DNA of 64,000 nt from NCBI RefSeq assembly GCF_900112305.1, contig NZ_FOKT01000004.1:62001-126000 (forward strand), in the 5' to 3' direction. The stretch is from Microbulbifer thermotolerans (GTDB lineage Bacteria > Pseudomonadota > Gammaproteobacteria > Pseudomonadales > Cellvibrionaceae). Both the position numbers and the translations under genes were made by a program. Below are positions 8,641-18,543 of this stretch, piece after piece (the stretch's first letter is position 1; every line of letters starts with the position of its first letter). Below the pieces are notes generated by a model. That model was not told the origin of the DNA, did not search any database, and worked only from the letters and a program-made list of their open reading frames with translations.

Positions 8641-8958
8641 TATGGCCCACGTAAAAACGCAATCCGGATTCAATGAAACCGCATAAGTTGGCATTGTTGG
8701 TAGGTGGTGATTTGGCGCCGAAACCAGCATAACCAACGGCAATAACCCGTACTGCTGCCGCAACAAAAAAAACTACTGACTGCTCCAATCGCAGCTGGCG
8801 CCCCCAGCAGTGAGTGCCTATATATTATTCGCCGCGGTTAAGCGGGTGCTGAAGGCTGATCACCGCCTGCGGTTGATTGAAGCGAGTCGGCCCCACTGTA
8901 ATCCGCGGCACAGAGGTACATCCTTTGTAACAGAAGTAGCAGTTACAGGGTTTCAACT
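8641..8958. other. Gene-free stretch between the nitrogen cluster and sutA
   Basis: No coding region, tRNA or repeat is recognised in these 318 bases. Just before sutA there is a dyad TGTAAC-N10-GTTACA (8926-8931 and 8942-8947) that could be an operator or a leader hairpin. The sutA promoter must lie here but no confident -35/-10 pair is seen. Confidence 0.4.
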
Positions 8959-9183
8959 ATGAACGATGTATTCGAAGATCCGGGCAACAACTACAGGGGC
9001 AAGGATACCGAGGAGTGCGCTGAGGAGCGCAGTGTGACTTCCCGTGAGCGGGCCAGATCGCAACTAAATACAGATATAGAGGAATTTCTCGCCCGCGGCG
9101 GTGCCATCAACGAAATCGATCCAGATGTTACCGCTGATCCTCCCCGCAAGCCGCAACCTAAATACGGCAGCCGTCCGATCTAG
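8959..9183 (+). CDS. sutA: SutA-like RNA polymerase-associated small regulator
   Basis: 74-residue acidic protein. Its C-terminal half (EEFLARGGAINEIDPDV, then ADPPRKPQPKYGSRPI at the very end) matches the conserved C-terminal part of SutA. In Pseudomonas aeruginosa SutA is an intrinsically disordered factor that binds RNA polymerase and supports slow-growth transcription. The N-terminal acidic tail is much shorter here (P. aeruginosa SutA is about 105 residues), so the activity may differ. It is a lone gene between the nitrogen cluster and convergent xerC. The family assignment is from memory of the C-terminal motif. Confidence 0.72.
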   Translation: MNDVFEDPGNNYRGKDTEECAEERSVTSRERARSQLNTDIEEFLARGGAINEIDPDVTADPPRKPQPKYGSRPI

Positions 9184-9197
9184 CAAGTCCCAAAGTC

Positions 9198-9224
9198 GGG
9201 GAGCGGGCCTTGTGTTCGCTCCCC
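9198..9224. terminator. Hairpin between sutA and xerC
   Basis: GGGGAGCG / CGCTCCCC form a perfect 8-bp stem with an 11-base loop 14 bases after the sutA stop. No U-tract follows on the plus strand; it lies between convergent genes and may be a weak bidirectional terminator. Confidence 0.5.
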
Positions 9225-9286
9225 GCGCTACCCCCCCCTTTCAGTGAGCTTCGGCATCCGGCGTTTCTCACCTGCAAAGGAGGGTT

Positions 9287-10174
9287 TTATTTTTTCTCTT
9301 TTGCGCGTGGGTGCGCCCTATCGTAGACGCGTGATAAGTGCTGGAAATCCAGATGGGTGTAGATCTGGGTAGTACTGATATCGGCGTGGCCGAGCAGTTC
9401 CTGCACTGCGCGCAGGTCACCGCTGGACTCAAGCAGATGGCTGGCGAAGGAATGGCGCAGCATATGTGGATGTACGCGCTGCTCCGATCCCCCGGTGCGG
9501 GCCCAGTGAGCCAGGCGCTTCTGCACAGCCCGGTTGCCGAGCCGTTGCCCCTTCATCGAGGTAAAGATGGCGCCGTCTTTTCCACCCGGTGCGGCCCGGC
9601 GCCAGGCTTTCAGGGCTGCCAGCGCGTGGCGCCCTACCGGTAGCAGGCGGACTTTGTTGCCCTTTCCGATAACCCGCACTTCGCCGCTGTGCAAATCCAG
9701 ATCGCTCCAGTTCAATGCGGTCAGTTCAGATAGGCGTAAACCGCTGCTGTAAAAGAGTTCCAGCATCGCCCGGTCGCGCAGGCCGAGGGGGGAATCGTCG
9801 GGGAACTCCACAAACTCTGATGCCGCGTCGGCGTCTAGTAGTTTCGGCAGTTTTTTTTCGCTCTTGGGCGCGCGCAGTCCATCCGCGGGATTGGCCTGGA
9901 GCCAGCCTTCGCCCAGGGCCCAGTGACACAGGCTGCGCACCGCAGAAAGCCAGCGCTGCAGGCTTTTGGCGCCCAGTCCGCCCCGGTGCAGTTGCGCCAG
10001 CCACCCCTGGATTATTGCGGGCCGCAGTTGCTCGATGTGCGTTACGCCGTCCGCGGTCGCCAGCTGCTGTGTTTTGCCGAGATCGCGGCGGTAGGCTGTG
10101 AGTGTGTGGGGGGACAGCCGGCGCTCGGTTTGCAGCTGTTGCAGGAAGCGGGCGGTGGCATCTTCCAGGAGCAC
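9287..10174 (-). CDS. xerC: Tyrosine recombinase XerC
   Basis: 295-residue site-specific recombinase that, with XerD, resolves chromosome dimers at dif. It has an N-terminal SAM-like core-binding domain (about 1-90) and a C-terminal catalytic domain with all active residues visible: R147 (GLRLSEL), K171 (GKGNK), H237 and R240 (HPHMLRHSF), H263 ([10 protein letters not shown]) and nucleophile Y272 (IYTH). The assigned start is GTG 10174, 14 bases after the DUF484 stop; no good ribosome site is seen, so coupling to the upstream gene is likely. It is the last gene of the lptM-lysA-dapF-DUF484-xerC operon. Confidence 0.95.
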   Translation of the reverse strand: MLLEDATARFLQQLQTERRLSPHTLTAYRRDLGKTQQLATADGVTHIEQLRPAIIQGWLAQLHRGGLGAKSLQRWLSAVRSLCHWALGEGWLQANPADGLRAPKSEKKLPKLLDADAASEFVEFPDDSPLGLRDRAMLELFYSSGLRLSELTALNWSDLDLHSGEVRVIGKGNKVRLLPVGRHALAALKAWRRAAPGGKDGAIFTSMKGQRLGNRAVQKRLAHWARTGGSEQRVHPHMLRHSFASHLLESSGDLRAVQELLGHADISTTQIYTHLDFQHLSRVYDRAHPRAKEKK

Positions 10175-10188
10175 GTCGAGGTCGCTGT

Positions 10189-10923
10189 CTAGGGAGCGAG
10201 GAGACGGGGCAGCAGCCGCTCGAGTACTTCGCCGATATAGGACAAAAAGAGAGTGCCGAGGCTGGAGCGGTAGTGCTGCGGGTCGCTGGAACCCACTGTC
10301 AGCACGCCCAGCTGGTTGGCCAGGGGTACTACCGCGGCGGAGGCCACCTGGGCGCCGTCATCGTCGAACAGGTATTCCCGCTCCGCCGGGCGCAGTACGC
10401 CGCACACGGTGCGGCCATTGCGTAGGATTGCGCCGATGGCGGCTTCCGCCGCGGCGCGGGAGCTGGTGCGCACTTCGCCAAGGATATGGCGCCCTTGGGG
10501 CAACGGGCCGAACAAGATCAGGCGGGTGTACTCTACTTTGAAATCTTCCGCGAAGCTCGTGTACAGGGCCTCGGTGGCCTCGCCGACGTTCTCCGCTTCC
10601 AGTAGTGCCAGTATCAGGCGGCGGCTGTGACGGAATAACTGGTCGTTCTCGCGGGCGTTGTGTAGAAGTTGGTCGAGGCGCTGTCGCATCTCGATATTGC
10701 GTTCCCGCAGCAGGTTGGTCTGGTGTGTCATCAGCGACACTGTTTTACCGTTTTCCCGCGGCAGCCGGATATTCTCCAGCAGTTCCAGATGTTCGGTGAA
10801 AAAATCCGGGTTCTGGATCAGATAGCGGGCCACTTGGCGCGCAAGCAGCTTTTTGCTGCGCGCTTTCTGTTCGTCGCCGGTGGCGTTTTGCAGGGCGCGG
10901 GTGGCGTCGCTTTGTTCCGTCAT
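10189..10923 (-). CDS. DUF484 family protein
   Basis: 244 residues. DUF484 proteins have an N-terminal helical part (VARYLIQNPDFFTEHLELL) with a coiled coil (about 65-95) and a C-terminal GAF-like domain (about 95-240). Their role is unknown, but the gene is almost always placed between dapF and xerC in gammaproteobacteria, as here. The GAF-like half suggests ligand sensing; that is inference. It is cytosolic with no membrane segment. Confidence 0.9.
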   Translation of the reverse strand: MTEQSDATRALQNATGDEQKARSKKLLARQVARYLIQNPDFFTEHLELLENIRLPRENGKTVSLMTHQTNLLRERNIEMRQRLDQLLHNARENDQLFRHSRRLILALLEAENVGEATEALYTSFAEDFKVEYTRLILFGPLPQGRHILGEVRTSSRAAAEAAIGAILRNGRTVCGVLRPAEREYLFDDDGAQVASAAVVPLANQLGVLTVGSSDPQHYRSSLGTLFLSYIGEVLERLLPRLLAP

Positions 10924-11035
10924 TGCTAAATCGATGTACCGGGTAGGTGAAGGGAAGAGCGTAGAATAACCGCTCCGGGCATTTTCTGCATTCCCGCCGC
11001 CGCGTGAGCCGGACGCAGCCCCGGCGTAGGGCTGG

Positions 11036-11866
11036 TTACAGTGTGATCTGCCCCTGGTACACAGTGGTGGCGGGTCCCGTCATGGTAACCGCTTGTTCGG
11101 GGCCGCCCCAGTGGATTGTGAGTGTGCCGCCGGGCAGTTGTATTTGCAGGCTGTCGTCCACCAGGCCGCGCAGGTGTGCGGAAACCATGGCGGCACAGGC
11201 GCCGGTGCCGCAGGCGCGAGTCTCACCGACGCCGCGCTCAAAGACCCGCAGGCGCGCTTTTTGACGTGATTGAATCTGCAAAAAGCCCACGTTGACCCGC
11301 TGCGGAAAGCGCTCGTGGCATTCGATTTTCGGCCCCAGGGTGTCGACCGGTGCGGAATCCACATTGTCCACCAACAGCACCGCGTGGGGGTTGCCCATGG
11401 AGACGGCACCGATGGTATACACCTCGCCGTCCACCTCCAGCGGATAGGTTTCGGCGCGTCTGTCGGCGCAGAAAGGGATTTGCTCCGGCTCCAGTACCGG
11501 CGCGCCCATGTCGACACTGACTTCACCGCTGTCGAGCAGTGACAGTTTCAGCGGGCCGGCCGCGGTTTCCACCGTGAGCTGTTTTTTTCCCGTCAGGCGG
11601 CGTTCGCGCACAAACTTGGCAAAGCAGCGGGCGCCGTTACCGCAGTTTTCCACCTCGCCGCCGTCCGCGTTGAAGATGCGGTAACGGAAGTCGGCATCCG
11701 GAGAGCGCGGGGCTTCAACTACCAGAACCTGGTCACAACCGATACCGAAATGGCGGTCGGCCAGGCGGCGGATCTTTTCCGGCGACAGCCTGATGCGTTG
11801 GCTGATGCCATCGAGCATCACGAAGTCGTTGCCGAGGCCGTGCATTTTGGTGAATTTTAAGCGCAT
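11036..11866 (-). CDS. dapF: Diaminopimelate epimerase
   Basis: 276-residue enzyme that converts LL- to meso-diaminopimelate in lysine and peptidoglycan synthesis by a two-cysteine mechanism. Both catalytic cysteines are present: C75 in [10 protein letters not shown] and C219 in [11 protein letters not shown]. The N-terminal [13 protein letters not shown] motif and MGNPHAV confirm the family. The gene follows lysA with 11 bases between them and precedes the DUF484 gene, matching the conserved operon. ATG 11866 is the natural start. Confidence 0.97.
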   Translation of the reverse strand: MRLKFTKMHGLGNDFVMLDGISQRIRLSPEKIRRLADRHFGIGCDQVLVVEAPRSPDADFRYRIFNADGGEVENCGNGARCFAKFVRERRLTGKKQLTVETAAGPLKLSLLDSGEVSVDMGAPVLEPEQIPFCADRRAETYPLEVDGEVYTIGAVSMGNPHAVLLVDNVDSAPVDTLGPKIECHERFPQRVNVGFLQIQSRQKARLRVFERGVGETRACGTGACAAMVSAHLRGLVDDSLQIQLPGGTLTIHWGGPEQAVTMTGPATTVYQGQITL

Positions 11867-11877
11867 TCCTTTATCCG

Positions 11878-13149
11878 TCAGTCTTCTTCCCGTGTGGTCA
11901 GTCGCGCTGGTACCAGGCTTTCGCCACGCACCAGGTCCGCCAGCGTTTCGCGAGCGCGCACCAGATAGGTTTTATCGCCGTCCACCAGTACTTCGGCGGC
12001 GCGCGGGCGCGTATTGTAATTGGAGCTCATGGTAAAGCCGTAGGCGCCAGCGGACAGCATGGCGAGCAGTTGTCCGGCCTGCAAGGCCAGGGTGCGGTGC
12101 TTGCCGAGAAAGTCGCCCGTTTCACATACCGGACCCACGATGTCCCAGAGTTCGGCCTCGCCGTCGGCAGGTGTCACCGGCACTATGTCTTGCCAGGCCT
12201 GGTAAAGCGCTGGTCGCAGGTTGTCGTTCATGGCTGCGTCGACAATGGCGAAATTGTGCTCTTCAGTGCGCTTGAGGAATTCTACCCTGGTCAGTAGCAG
12301 GCCGCCGTTGGCGGCGATGGAACGACCGGGCTCGAGAATCAACCCCAGCTGGCGTTCGCCGAGCCTTTCCATGACCGCGGCGAGGTAGTCTCCGGCCTGT
12401 GGCGGCTCTTCGCCGCGGTAGCGCACACCCAAGCCGCCGCCCAGATCCAGGTGTTCCAACTGAATGCCCTGGTCTGCGAGTTTGTCCACCAGGATCAGCA
12501 GGCGGTCCAGCGCGTCGAGGAAGGGGGCGATTTCAGTGAGTTGAGAGCCGATGTGGCAGTCGACGCCTATTACCTTGATATGTGGCGAGGCCGCCGCTCG
12601 GCGGTAGACCTCGGGTGCGATCTCGATGTCGATGCCGAATTTGTTTTCTTTCAGCCCGGTGGAAATATAGGGGTGGGTCCCGGCGTCCACATCGGGGTTT
12701 ACCCGCAGGGAGACGGGTGCTTTCGCCCCGCATTCGGCGGCAACGGCCTCGAGCCGTCCCAGTTCCGCCTCGGACTCCACGTTGAAGCAGTGCACGCCCA
12801 CTTCGAGCGCGCGCCGCATTTCCTCGGCGGTTTTGCCCACACCGGAAAAAACGATCCGCGATGGATCGCCACCGGCCAGCAGTACCCGCTCCAGTTCGCC
12901 GCCCGAGACGATATCGAAACCGGCCCCCAGCTGCGCCAGCAGTGACAAAACCCCCAGGTTGCTGTTGGCTTTGACCGCGTAGCAAATCAGACCCGGATGA
13001 TCTCCCAGGGCGTCGGCGTAGATTTGATACTGCTTTTCAAAATGTGCGCGGCTGTAGATGTAAGTGGGGGTGCCGAACTGTTCGGCAATTTTTTCCAGAG
13101 AAACTTCTTCCGCCCAGAGTGTGCCGTTACGGTAGTTGAATTCGCTCAT
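11878..13149 (-). CDS. lysA: Diaminopimelate decarboxylase
   Basis: 423-residue fold-III PLP enzyme that decarboxylates meso-diaminopimelate to L-lysine. The PLP lysine is K60 in [14 protein letters not shown], the GGGLGVRY phosphate loop and the EPGRS motif follow, and the C-terminal barrel has [11 protein letters not shown] with the catalytic cysteine and [12 protein letters not shown]. Its start ATG (13147-13149) overlaps the lptM stop by an ATGA junction. It shares an operon with lptM, dapF, the DUF484 gene and xerC. Confidence 0.97.
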   Translation of the reverse strand: MSEFNYRNGTLWAEEVSLEKIAEQFGTPTYIYSRAHFEKQYQIYADALGDHPGLICYAVKANSNLGVLSLLAQLGAGFDIVSGGELERVLLAGGDPSRIVFSGVGKTAEEMRRALEVGVHCFNVESEAELGRLEAVAAECGAKAPVSLRVNPDVDAGTHPYISTGLKENKFGIDIEIAPEVYRRAAASPHIKVIGVDCHIGSQLTEIAPFLDALDRLLILVDKLADQGIQLEHLDLGGGLGVRYRGEEPPQAGDYLAAVMERLGERQLGLILEPGRSIAANGGLLLTRVEFLKRTEEHNFAIVDAAMNDNLRPALYQAWQDIVPVTPADGEAELWDIVGPVCETGDFLGKHRTLALQAGQLLAMLSAGAYGFTMSSNYNTRPRAAEVLVDGDKTYLVRARETLADLVRGESLVPARLTTREED

Positions 13150-13358
13150 TTTTCTGCCGCCGGCTCCGGAGTTGTCGCTGTGGCTTCACTGTCGCGCGGG
13201 GAGGTTTCTTCTTCCTCTGGCGCGGCGGAAACAGGCGCGGAAGCGGCAGTGGCTTGCGCCGGTACAGCAGGGTCCTGCGGCAGGTACAGAGGGCCCTTTT
13301 GCCCGCATGCGGCGAGGAGCAGGGTAAGGGGGAGGAGGTACTTATACTTATGCGGCAT
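13146..13358 (-). CDS. lptM: LptM (YifL) small lipoprotein
   Basis: 70-residue lipoprotein. The signal peptide ends in a lipobox LLAAC, and the mature N terminus CGQKGPLYLP is the LptM signature. In E. coli, LptM assists assembly of the LptD/LptE translocon. The rest is a low-complexity Ala/Glu/Pro tail. It is placed divergently from cyaY and upstream of lysA, as in pseudomonads. Confidence 0.9.
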   Translation of the reverse strand: MPHKYKYLLPLTLLLAACGQKGPLYLPQDPAVPAQATAASAPVSAAPEEEETSPRDSEATATTPEPAAEK

Positions 13359-13447
13359 CGAGGGCTTCCTACAGCGTAGAATTCGGAAAAGCCTGCTAGT
13401 ATAGCCAGCTGTTTAGTTCAGCACATCCGTAACAGAAGTAACCAAGT

Positions 13448-13777
13448 ATGAGTCAAGCGGAATACGATGCGGCCATTGAGCGCACCCTGATGGCGGTGGA
13501 AGATGCTCTGGATAATTGCGAGTGGGATATCGACTATGAACGCGCCGGTGCTGTTCTGACTTTGACGTTGGAAGACAACGGCACCCAGGTGATTCTGTCA
13601 CGCCAGTCCGCTAACCGCGAACTCTGGGTGGCGGCCAAATCCGGCGGTTACCACCTCGCGTTCGAGAATCCCGGCTGGAAATGCTCCACTACTGGCGAGG
13701 ATCTGCCGGCGCTGCTCGATCGCGTTCTGACCGAGCAGCAGGGCGAGCCGGTGTCTCTAGAACTCGAGGGCGTCTGA
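13448..13777 (+). CDS. cyaY: Iron donor protein CyaY (frataxin)
   Basis: 109-residue bacterial frataxin, which binds iron and modulates IscS in Fe-S cluster assembly. It has the acidic first helix (MAVEDALDNCEWDIDYE), strand residues VILSRQSANRELWVAAKSGGYHLAF and the C-terminal helix. Divergent orientation to lptM-lysA is the conserved arrangement. It converges on argH with only 16 bases between the stop codons. Confidence 0.93.
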   Translation: MSQAEYDAAIERTLMAVEDALDNCEWDIDYERAGAVLTLTLEDNGTQVILSRQSANRELWVAAKSGGYHLAFENPGWKCSTTGEDLPALLDRVLTEQQGEPVSLELEGV

Positions 13778-13793
13778 TTATACGCCTGCGCCC

Positions 13794-15203
13794 TCAGCGT
13801 GCCTCGAGGGCTTTTCTGGCCCGTGCGCAGGCGGCGCGCACCTGATTCGGCGCTGTGCCGCCGATATGGTCCCGCGCCGCTACCGATCCCTCCAGGGTCA
13901 ACACTTCGAAGACATCTTCTCCGATCACATTGGAGAACTGCCGCAGCTGTTCCAGGCTGAGTTCCGCCAGATCTTTGTTCTGCGCGATGGCAAATGACAC
14001 CGACTGGCCGACAATTTCGTGGGCATCGCGGAAGGCCACCCCCTTGCGCACCAGATAGTCCGCAAGGTCGGTAGCGGTGGAAAAGCCTTTTGCCGCGGCG
14101 GCGAGCATATTTTCTTTCTTCGGCTTCAGTGCCGGCACCATATCGGCGAAAGCGCGCAGGCAGTCGAGGGCTGTGTCGGCGGCGTCGTACAGTGGTTCTT
14201 TGTCTTCCTGATTGTCTTTGTTGTAGGCCAGTGGCTGACTCTTCATCAGTGTGAGTAGGGCGATCAGGTGGCCGTTGACGCGACCGGTTTTTCCACGCAC
14301 CAGTTCCGGTACGTCGGGGTTTTTCTTCTGCGGCATAATGGAAGAGCCGGTGCAGAATCGGTCTGGCAGGTCGATAAAGTCAAACTGGCTCGAAGTCCAC
14401 AGTACCAGCTCTTCGCTGGCGCGGCTGAGATGGGTGAGCAGCAGTGCGGCGAAAGCACAGAATTCAATGGCGAAGTCGCGGTCGCTGACTGAATCGAGAG
14501 AGTTTTCTGTCGGCGCTTCAAAGCCCAGCAGCTCAGCGGTGCGGGCGCGGTTGATGGGGTAGGTGGTTCCGGCGAGGGCGGCGGCGCCCAGCGGCGAACG
14601 GTTGACCCGCTTGCGGCAGTCCATCAGCCGCTCGTAGTCGCGGTTGAGCATCTCATTCCAGGCCAACAGGTGGTGGCCGAAAGTCACCGGTTGCGCTGAC
14701 TGTAGATGGGTAAAGCCGGGCATAATGGTGTCCGCCTCACGCTCTGCCAGATCCACCAGGCCGCCTTGCAGTCGGGTCAGTTCTGCGGCGATCAGATCGA
14801 TGCGGTTGCGCAGCCACAGGCGGATATCGGTTGCCACCTGATCGTTGCGGGAGCGGCCAGTATGCAGTTTCTTGCCGGTGTCGCCGATGCGCTCGGTCAG
14901 GCGCGCCTCGATGTTCATGTGCACATCTTCGAGACCGACTTCCCAGGGAAATTCACCGGCTTCGATCTCCGCGGCGATGGCTTTCAGGCCCGCGGCGATT
15001 TTGCTGTATTCCTCGTTCGTGAGAACGCCTACTTCCGCCAGCATCTGCGCGTGGGCCAGGGAGCCCTCTATATCCTCCCGCGCCATGCGTTGGTCGAAGG
15101 TGACCGAGGCGGTAAATCTTTCCACAAAGGCGTCGGTGGCTTCTGAGAAGCGGCCGCCCCAGAGTTTGGCGGCGGGGTTGGAGGAGGGATTGTCTTTGCT
15201 CAT
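13794..15203 (-). CDS. argH: Argininosuccinate lyase
   Basis: 469 residues, fumarase/aspartase superfamily. It splits argininosuccinate into arginine and fumarate, the last step of arginine synthesis. The signature [12 protein letters not shown], with the catalytic serine loop, is intact. [13 protein letters not shown] and [17 protein letters not shown] are also present. It diverges from algZ-algR, the same arrangement as in Pseudomonas. Confidence 0.97.
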   Translation of the reverse strand: MSKDNPSSNPAAKLWGGRFSEATDAFVERFTASVTFDQRMAREDIEGSLAHAQMLAEVGVLTNEEYSKIAAGLKAIAAEIEAGEFPWEVGLEDVHMNIEARLTERIGDTGKKLHTGRSRNDQVATDIRLWLRNRIDLIAAELTRLQGGLVDLAEREADTIMPGFTHLQSAQPVTFGHHLLAWNEMLNRDYERLMDCRKRVNRSPLGAAALAGTTYPINRARTAELLGFEAPTENSLDSVSDRDFAIEFCAFAALLLTHLSRASEELVLWTSSQFDFIDLPDRFCTGSSIMPQKKNPDVPELVRGKTGRVNGHLIALLTLMKSQPLAYNKDNQEDKEPLYDAADTALDCLRAFADMVPALKPKKENMLAAAAKGFSTATDLADYLVRKGVAFRDAHEIVGQSVSFAIAQNKDLAELSLEQLRQFSNVIGEDVFEVLTLEGSVAARDHIGGTAPNQVRAACARARKALEAR

Positions 15204-15293
15204 GGTGTCCCTGACAACTGGTTGGATGAAAGGCCGTGGCGCTGGTGGTATCTTCCCGCTTGGACTATGGAACCAGGAAGAATAATAAGTGGC

Positions 15294-16424
15294 ATGTCTT
15301 ATCCCAGGCCGGCCGGCATTATAGCGCAGCAGAATCGCGAAATTGCCGGCGGCGGTAAAGATTCTGCGCCTCTCACCCGCCCTCCCTTTCTGCCCGACCT
15401 GTGCGGCATTTCCGCCCTGGCGGCACTGGTATTGATGGGGGAATTGCTGGCCCTGGTGCTGGTGCTGGCCGTGGATGGCCTGCGCGCATTCAGCTGGGAG
15501 CGCCTGGGACTGTTGTCACTGGTGGTGCAGTGGGTGATATTACCTTCAGCCGCGCTGCTGTGCCGGTTGCGCCCGCGTCTGTCGGCATTGCCCCACAAGT
15601 TGGCCGGCGCCTTCAGCTTTGCCGTGGTGCTGGCGGTCCTGCTTACGGTAATGGTTGCCCAGCATTGCTGGCGGGCGCTCCTGTCTCAGGCTCCTTTCGA
15701 CTACTGGCGTTTTCTCAGCGACTGCCTGATCGGCGCCATTTGCGCCGGGGTGGTGCTGCGCTACGCCTATGTGCAGCAGCAGTTATACAACCAACAGCAG
15801 GCGGAGCTGGGAGCGCGGATAGACGCGCTGCAAGCGCGCATACGCCCGCATTTTTTATTTAACAGCATGAACAGTCTCGCCAGCCTGATCGCTGTCGATC
15901 CGGACAGGGCCGAGCGGCTGGTGGAGGACCTCTCCGCGCTTTTCCGCGCCAGCCTGGCGGAATCCCGCCTGGTGCCTCTCGGGCAGGAGCTGGCGCTGGC
16001 ACGGCGCTACCTGGAGATCGAGGGGCTGCGCCTCGGCGATCGCCTGCGCACCCGCTGGGAAGTTGCCGCGGGGCTGGAAGATCTGCAGGTGCCCAGCCTG
16101 CTGCTGCAACCGCTGCTGGAAAACGCCGTACTGCACGGGGTGGCGCGGTTGCGCCAGGGCGGCGAAATTCGCATACAGCTCGTGTCGGCCCAGGGGAATT
16201 TACAGGTGAGCATCGACAATCCGGTACCGGAGAACTCGGAGGCGGTGCGGCATGGCGGCAACGGATTGGCACTGGATAACATCCGCCAGCGGTTGGCGGC
16301 CTATTACGGTAACCGTTTCAAATTTTCCGCCGCTCGCGAGGGAGGGGACTACCGGGTACGCCTGCAATTGCCGGTCACTGCGGGTGTTCCGGGACAGAGG
16401 CAGGAGAAGGAGGCGGTGGCGTGA
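15294..16424 (+). CDS. algZ: AlgZ/FimS-like sensor histidine kinase (LytS type)
   Basis: 376 residues from ATG 15294 (ribosome site weak; upstream in-frame ATGs are possible). About four membrane helices lie between residues 40 and 155. They are followed by the His_kinase domain with [13 protein letters not shown], in which H186 is the conserved histidine, and a HATPase_c domain ([24 protein letters not shown]). In Pseudomonas, AlgZ/FimS acts with AlgR to control twitching motility, fimU-pilVWXYE and alginate genes. The stop overlaps the algR start by GTGA, and argH lies divergently upstream. Confidence 0.88.
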   Translation: MSYPRPAGIIAQQNREIAGGGKDSAPLTRPPFLPDLCGISALAALVLMGELLALVLVLAVDGLRAFSWERLGLLSLVVQWVILPSAALLCRLRPRLSALPHKLAGAFSFAVVLAVLLTVMVAQHCWRALLSQAPFDYWRFLSDCLIGAICAGVVLRYAYVQQQLYNQQQAELGARIDALQARIRPHFLFNSMNSLASLIAVDPDRAERLVEDLSALFRASLAESRLVPLGQELALARRYLEIEGLRLGDRLRTRWEVAAGLEDLQVPSLLLQPLLENAVLHGVARLRQGGEIRIQLVSAQGNLQVSIDNPVPENSEAVRHGGNGLALDNIRQRLAAYYGNRFKFSAAREGGDYRVRLQLPVTAGVPGQRQEKEAVA

Positions 16425-17161
16425 ACCCGTTGAAAGTTCTGATCGTTGATGATGAACCCCTGGCACGCGGGCGCCTGGCCCGGCAGCTGCGGTCACTGGA
16501 TGATTGCGAACTGGTGGGAGAGGCGGGCGATGCTCTGGATGCGCTCGCACAGGTGGACGGGCTGGACCCGGACCTAGTGCTGCTGGATATTGAAATGCCC
16601 GGAGACAGCGGCTTGGAGCTGGCGCGTCGCCTGTCGGCACGGGACACGCCCCCGGCGCTGATTTTTTGCACTGCCCACGCCGAGTTTGCCCTGCCGGCGT
16701 TCGCCACAGCCGCGGTCGGTTATCTACTGAAACCGGTTAGCGCAGCACAGCTGGCGGAGGCCATTGCCAAGGTGCGAAGGCTCAGCAAGCCACAGCGCAA
16801 GCTGGTTGAGAGTGATGAGGCACCGCAGGGGCGCAGTCGTATCAAGGCGGTCAGCCGCCGCGGCGTGGAGCTGGTGGAGGTGGATTCCATCCGCTGTTTT
16901 ATCGCCGACAGTAAATATGTCGTCGCTCACCACAGCGACGGTGAGACCATTTTGGATGAGTCTTTGAAGGACCTGGAGGCCGAGTTCGCCGGGCGCTTTG
17001 TGCGTGTGCACCGCAATGCACTGGTGGCGGTGCAGCATATTCTCGGTCTGCGCAAGGACGGCAACCACTATCGTGTAACGCTGCAGGGGGTCGCCGAGCA
17101 GCCGCTGGTCAGCCGCAGAATGCTGGCCGGGGTCAAGGCGCTGCTTCAGGAGCTGGCCTGA
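16421..17161 (+). CDS. algR: AlgR-like LytTR response regulator
   Basis: 246 residues: receiver domain (VLIVDDEPLAR, phosphoacceptor D56 in LLDIEMPGDSG, K in YLLKPV) and a C-terminal LytTR DNA-binding domain (about 145-245, with FVRVHRNALVAVQHI). The start is GTG 16421, overlapping the algZ stop, with AGGAGG just upstream. Partner of the adjacent kinase. In pseudomonads the hemC-hemD genes follow directly; here they are 25 kb away and pilU follows convergently. Confidence 0.9.
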   Translation: MNPLKVLIVDDEPLARGRLARQLRSLDDCELVGEAGDALDALAQVDGLDPDLVLLDIEMPGDSGLELARRLSARDTPPALIFCTAHAEFALPAFATAAVGYLLKPVSAAQLAEAIAKVRRLSKPQRKLVESDEAPQGRSRIKAVSRRGVELVEVDSIRCFIADSKYVVAHHSDGETILDESLKDLEAEFAGRFVRVHRNALVAVQHILGLRKDGNHYRVTLQGVAEQPLVSRRMLAGVKALLQELA

Positions 17162-17247
17162 GCCCGCCTGCCAGCGTCGGCGGCCATTACAGCGCCATGA
17201 TCGGCTTGCACCAATATCCGCGGCCGCGCAAAAGGTGCCGCAATCTC

Positions 17248-18399
17248 TCAGTACAATTGCGGCCCGCCATCTCCGTATTCGGAATCGTTTTGCAGGCTCA
17301 ACCCTCCCGCCGCGCTGTTTAAGTACTCGGCGTCCGATTCGGATTTGAGTTTGATCATCAGGCGCAGATCGTTGGCGGAATCGGCGTGGGCGAGGGCGTC
17401 TTCGTAGGTGATTTCGCCGCGGTCGTAGAGCTCGTACAGAGCCTGGTCAAAGGTCTGCATACCCTGCTCATTGGAGCGGCTCATCAGCTCTTTCATTTTG
17501 TGCACTTCGCCTTTGCGGATCAGATCAGCCATCAGTGGCGTATTGATCATGATCTCGAGACAAGCGCGGCGGCCATCGCCGTCGGGAGTCGGCACCAGTT
17601 GTTGTGCCACCATGGCTTTCAGGTTGAGCGACAGGTCCATCCACAATTGTTGATGGCGGTCCGCCGGGAAGAAGTGAATGATGCGGTCCAGGGCCTGGTT
17701 GGCGTTGTTGGCGTGCAGAGTGCAGAGGCACAGGTGGCCGGTTTCGGCGAAGGCGATGGCGTGTTCCATGGTTTCACGGGAGCGCACCTCACCGATCAGT
17801 ATGACGTCGGGTGCCTGCCGCAGGGTGTTTTTCAGAGCCACCTCGAAAGACTCGGTATCCAGGCCCACTTCGCGCTGCGTAACGATACAGCCGCGGTGCG
17901 GGTGGATGAATTCGATCGGGTCTTCGATGGTGATGATGTGCCCTTTGGCGTTTTCATTGCGGTGGCCGATCATCGAGGCCAGGGAGGTGGATTTACCAGT
18001 ACCGGTGGCGCCGACGAAAATAATCAGGCCGCGCTTGGTCATCGCCAGATCCTTGAGCACATCCGGCAGACCCAGGTCATCGATGGTGGGGATTTTTGTC
18101 TCGATACGGCGCAGCACCATGCCCACCAGGTTGCGCTGGAAGAAGGCCGAGACCCGGAAACGGCCTACATTGCGCACGGCGATGGCGAAGTTGAGTTCTT
18201 TTTTGTCTGCGAACTCCTTGCGCTGTTTGGCATTCATAATGCCGACCACCAGCTCCCGCGCCTTTTCCGGTGTCAGCGAAGTGCTGCTGGCGGGCACTAC
18301 CCGGCCGTGAACTTTGATGGAAGGAGGCACACCGGCGGTGACGAAGAGGTCGGAAGCCCCTTTTTCTACAACCAGTTGCAAAAGTCTTTCAATATCCAT
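17248..18399 (-). CDS. pilU: Type IV pilus retraction ATPase PilU
   Basis: 383-residue secretion-type ATPase. Walker A GATGTGKST, Asp box ITIEDPIEFIHPH, Walker B VILIGEVRSRETMEHA and His box ETGHLCLCTLHANN are all visible. The C-terminal tail is longer than in PilT, as expected for PilU, which assists PilT during high-force retraction. It lies 144 bases downstream of pilT on the same strand. Confidence 0.95.
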   Translation of the reverse strand: MDIERLLQLVVEKGASDLFVTAGVPPSIKVHGRVVPASSTSLTPEKARELVVGIMNAKQRKEFADKKELNFAIAVRNVGRFRVSAFFQRNLVGMVLRRIETKIPTIDDLGLPDVLKDLAMTKRGLIIFVGATGTGKSTSLASMIGHRNENAKGHIITIEDPIEFIHPHRGCIVTQREVGLDTESFEVALKNTLRQAPDVILIGEVRSRETMEHAIAFAETGHLCLCTLHANNANQALDRIIHFFPADRHQQLWMDLSLNLKAMVAQQLVPTPDGDGRRACLEIMINTPLMADLIRKGEVHKMKELMSRSNEQGMQTFDQALYELYDRGEITYEDALAHADSANDLRLMIKLKSESDAEYLNSAAGGLSLQNDSEYGDGGPQLY

Positions 18400-18543
18400 T
18401 GTGTTGTAACCGCTTTAGGTTTATGTCGGCCGGCGGCTGAGGGGCGAGGCCCCGGCTCTGGGCCGGCTGCAGTGCATCTGCGATTCGTCCTATTATCCGA
18501 GCTGCTCACACGGGCCCGCGGGAGCGAATGAGTCGGAAGTTCC

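Noticed and set aside
13425-13447. GTAACAGAAGTA shared by the cyaY and sutA upstream regions
   Set aside because: Only 12 bases, and the flanks do not match; two occurrences are not enough to call a regulatory motif.
17386-18531. Long open frame (381 codons) antisense to pilU, and similar long frames antisense to pilT, proC, hemW, pilJ and rep
   Set aside because: They mirror strongly coding genes of high GC third position, have no ribosome sites or family motifs, and read as low-complexity shadow sequence.
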